Shown here: positions 63,899 through 64,000 of the stretch, one piece after another
How the letters are laid out: each line of letters starts with the position of its first letter
How positions within the stretch are numbered: the first letter of the stretch is position 1
Source: Auanema rhodensis
Taxonomy: Eukaryota; Nematoda; Chromadorea; Rhabditida; Rhabditidae
DNA length: 64,000 bases
Reading direction: 5' to 3'
Assembly (NCBI GenBank): GCA_964057225.1
Contig: OZ059900.1
Span: forward strand, 25,745,638-25,809,637
Program-made: the position numbers and the translations under genes
The notes under the pieces: generated by a model
Databases searched by the model: none
The model's input: the letters and a program-made list of their open reading frames with translations, nothing else
What the model was told of the DNA's origin: nothing

Positions 63899-64000
63899 AT
63901 GGGAAATACTGTGTTTTTGTATTTTTCTAGTGTTCAGAATGTAGAATGCTTCATTTTAGTACGTAACACGCTGAAATTCGTTGCATTTGACGACTCATAT
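63899..64000 (+). repeat. Partial monomer at right edge (class E)
   Basis: The 102 bases visible have the AAATACTG start, CAGAATGTAGAATGCTTC and ACGTAACACG of class E. E units are otherwise absent after 54664, so the L-K-M domain may be ending and an E-containing domain resuming beyond the window. Confidence 0.92.

Larger units (their letters stand above)
1..64000 (+). repeat. Tandem satellite DNA array, 342-bp monomer, about 187 units
   Basis: Every stretch of the window is a copy of the same 342-bp unit in the same orientation. The motif ATGGGAAATA, or a variant of it, recurs every 342 bases from 292 to 63899, with only seven one-base register shifts. Copies differ from each other at few positions, so the array is highly homogenised. 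No inversion, transposon or unique sequence interrupts it and both window edges cut through monomers, so the array continues outward. Arrays of this kind are known from centromeric and pericentromeric heterochromatin of many eukaryotes. That this one is centromeric is inference. The satellite family and host are not recognised. Confidence 0.99.

Noticed and set aside
1-64000. CRISPR array
   Set aside because: The repeat unit is 342 bp with no short repeat alternating with unique spacers. All parts of the unit repeat.
1-64000. Primate alpha satellite (because 342 = 2 x 171)
   Set aside because: The halves are only weakly alike, no true CENP-B box is present, CpG is not depleted, and I see no alpha-satellite sequence. 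The length match is probably coincidence.
1-64000. Transposon-derived tandem repeat (terminal inverted repeats, transposase or integrase remnants)
   Set aside because: I saw no long inverted repeats at unit ends, no target-site duplications and no recognisable protein remnant on either strand.

Overview
The whole window is one uninterrupted tandem satellite-DNA array. A monomer of 342 bp (about 34-35% G+C by hand count) is repeated head to tail on one strand from base 1 to base 64000: a 291-bp partial unit, 186 full units and a final 102-bp partial unit. I found no protein-coding gene, tRNA, rRNA, transposon, CRISPR array or unique sequence, and neither end of the array is reached. The sequence is eukaryotic, of centromeric or pericentromeric heterochromatin type. 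I do not recognise the satellite family and cannot name the species. CpG is not depleted (about 11 CpG per monomer, close to random expectation), which fits a genome with little cytosine methylation, such as many insects. That is inference only.

For annotation I set monomer position 1 at the motif ATGGGAAATA (first full copy at 292). Monomers fall into classes by a few diagnostic bases, mostly at positions 1-75. E has CAGAATGTAGAATGCTTC and ACGTAACACG. G has CAGCATGTGAAATGCTTC. K has CAGCATGTAAAATGCTTC and ATGTAACACG. B has TTTTTTTAG, CAGCATGTAAAATGCGTC, ATGTAAAACG and GATTTTATC. L starts AAGGGAAAAACTG and has TTTTTATATTT and GCTTAAT. M has CAACATG. N has GTAGCACACTG, ATTTGTTG and AATTGATT. 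Subtypes: Ec (AAATACCG start), Et (ATATACTG start), Ea (ACGTAAAACG), Ed (Ec lacking one G, GAATCTTC), E' (E with GATTTTATC), Bg (preceded by ATTTGTC), Bc (AAACACTG start), Bt (ATGTAATACG), Br (GTGAAATGCGTC), Bn (GGAATTAG).

The classes are arranged in higher-order repeats (HORs). From 0 to 22.9 kb a 6-mer E-G-B-E-K-B (2052 bp) and a 4-mer Bt-Ec-Bg-E (1368 bp) recur. From 22.9 to 28.7 kb there is a dimer Ec-Br (684 bp) and then a 5-mer E-K-Bc-Ec-Br. From 28.7 to 41.3 kb earlier blocks reappear in rearranged order. From 41.3 to 55.3 kb a G-B-E-K-B-Ea-K-Bn-L-K module appears three times, the middle time rearranged. From 55.3 kb a different 5-mer L-K-M-N-B (1710 bp) takes over and then shortens to 3-, 4- and 2-monomer steps. 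The pattern is what repeated unequal exchange and segmental amplification produce.

The window has no interacting genes. Any function would be structural: chromatin packaging, a kinetochore or heterochromatin platform, or satellite transcription. Class calls were made by eye and a few may be wrong. Block orders and register shifts were checked against the coordinates.
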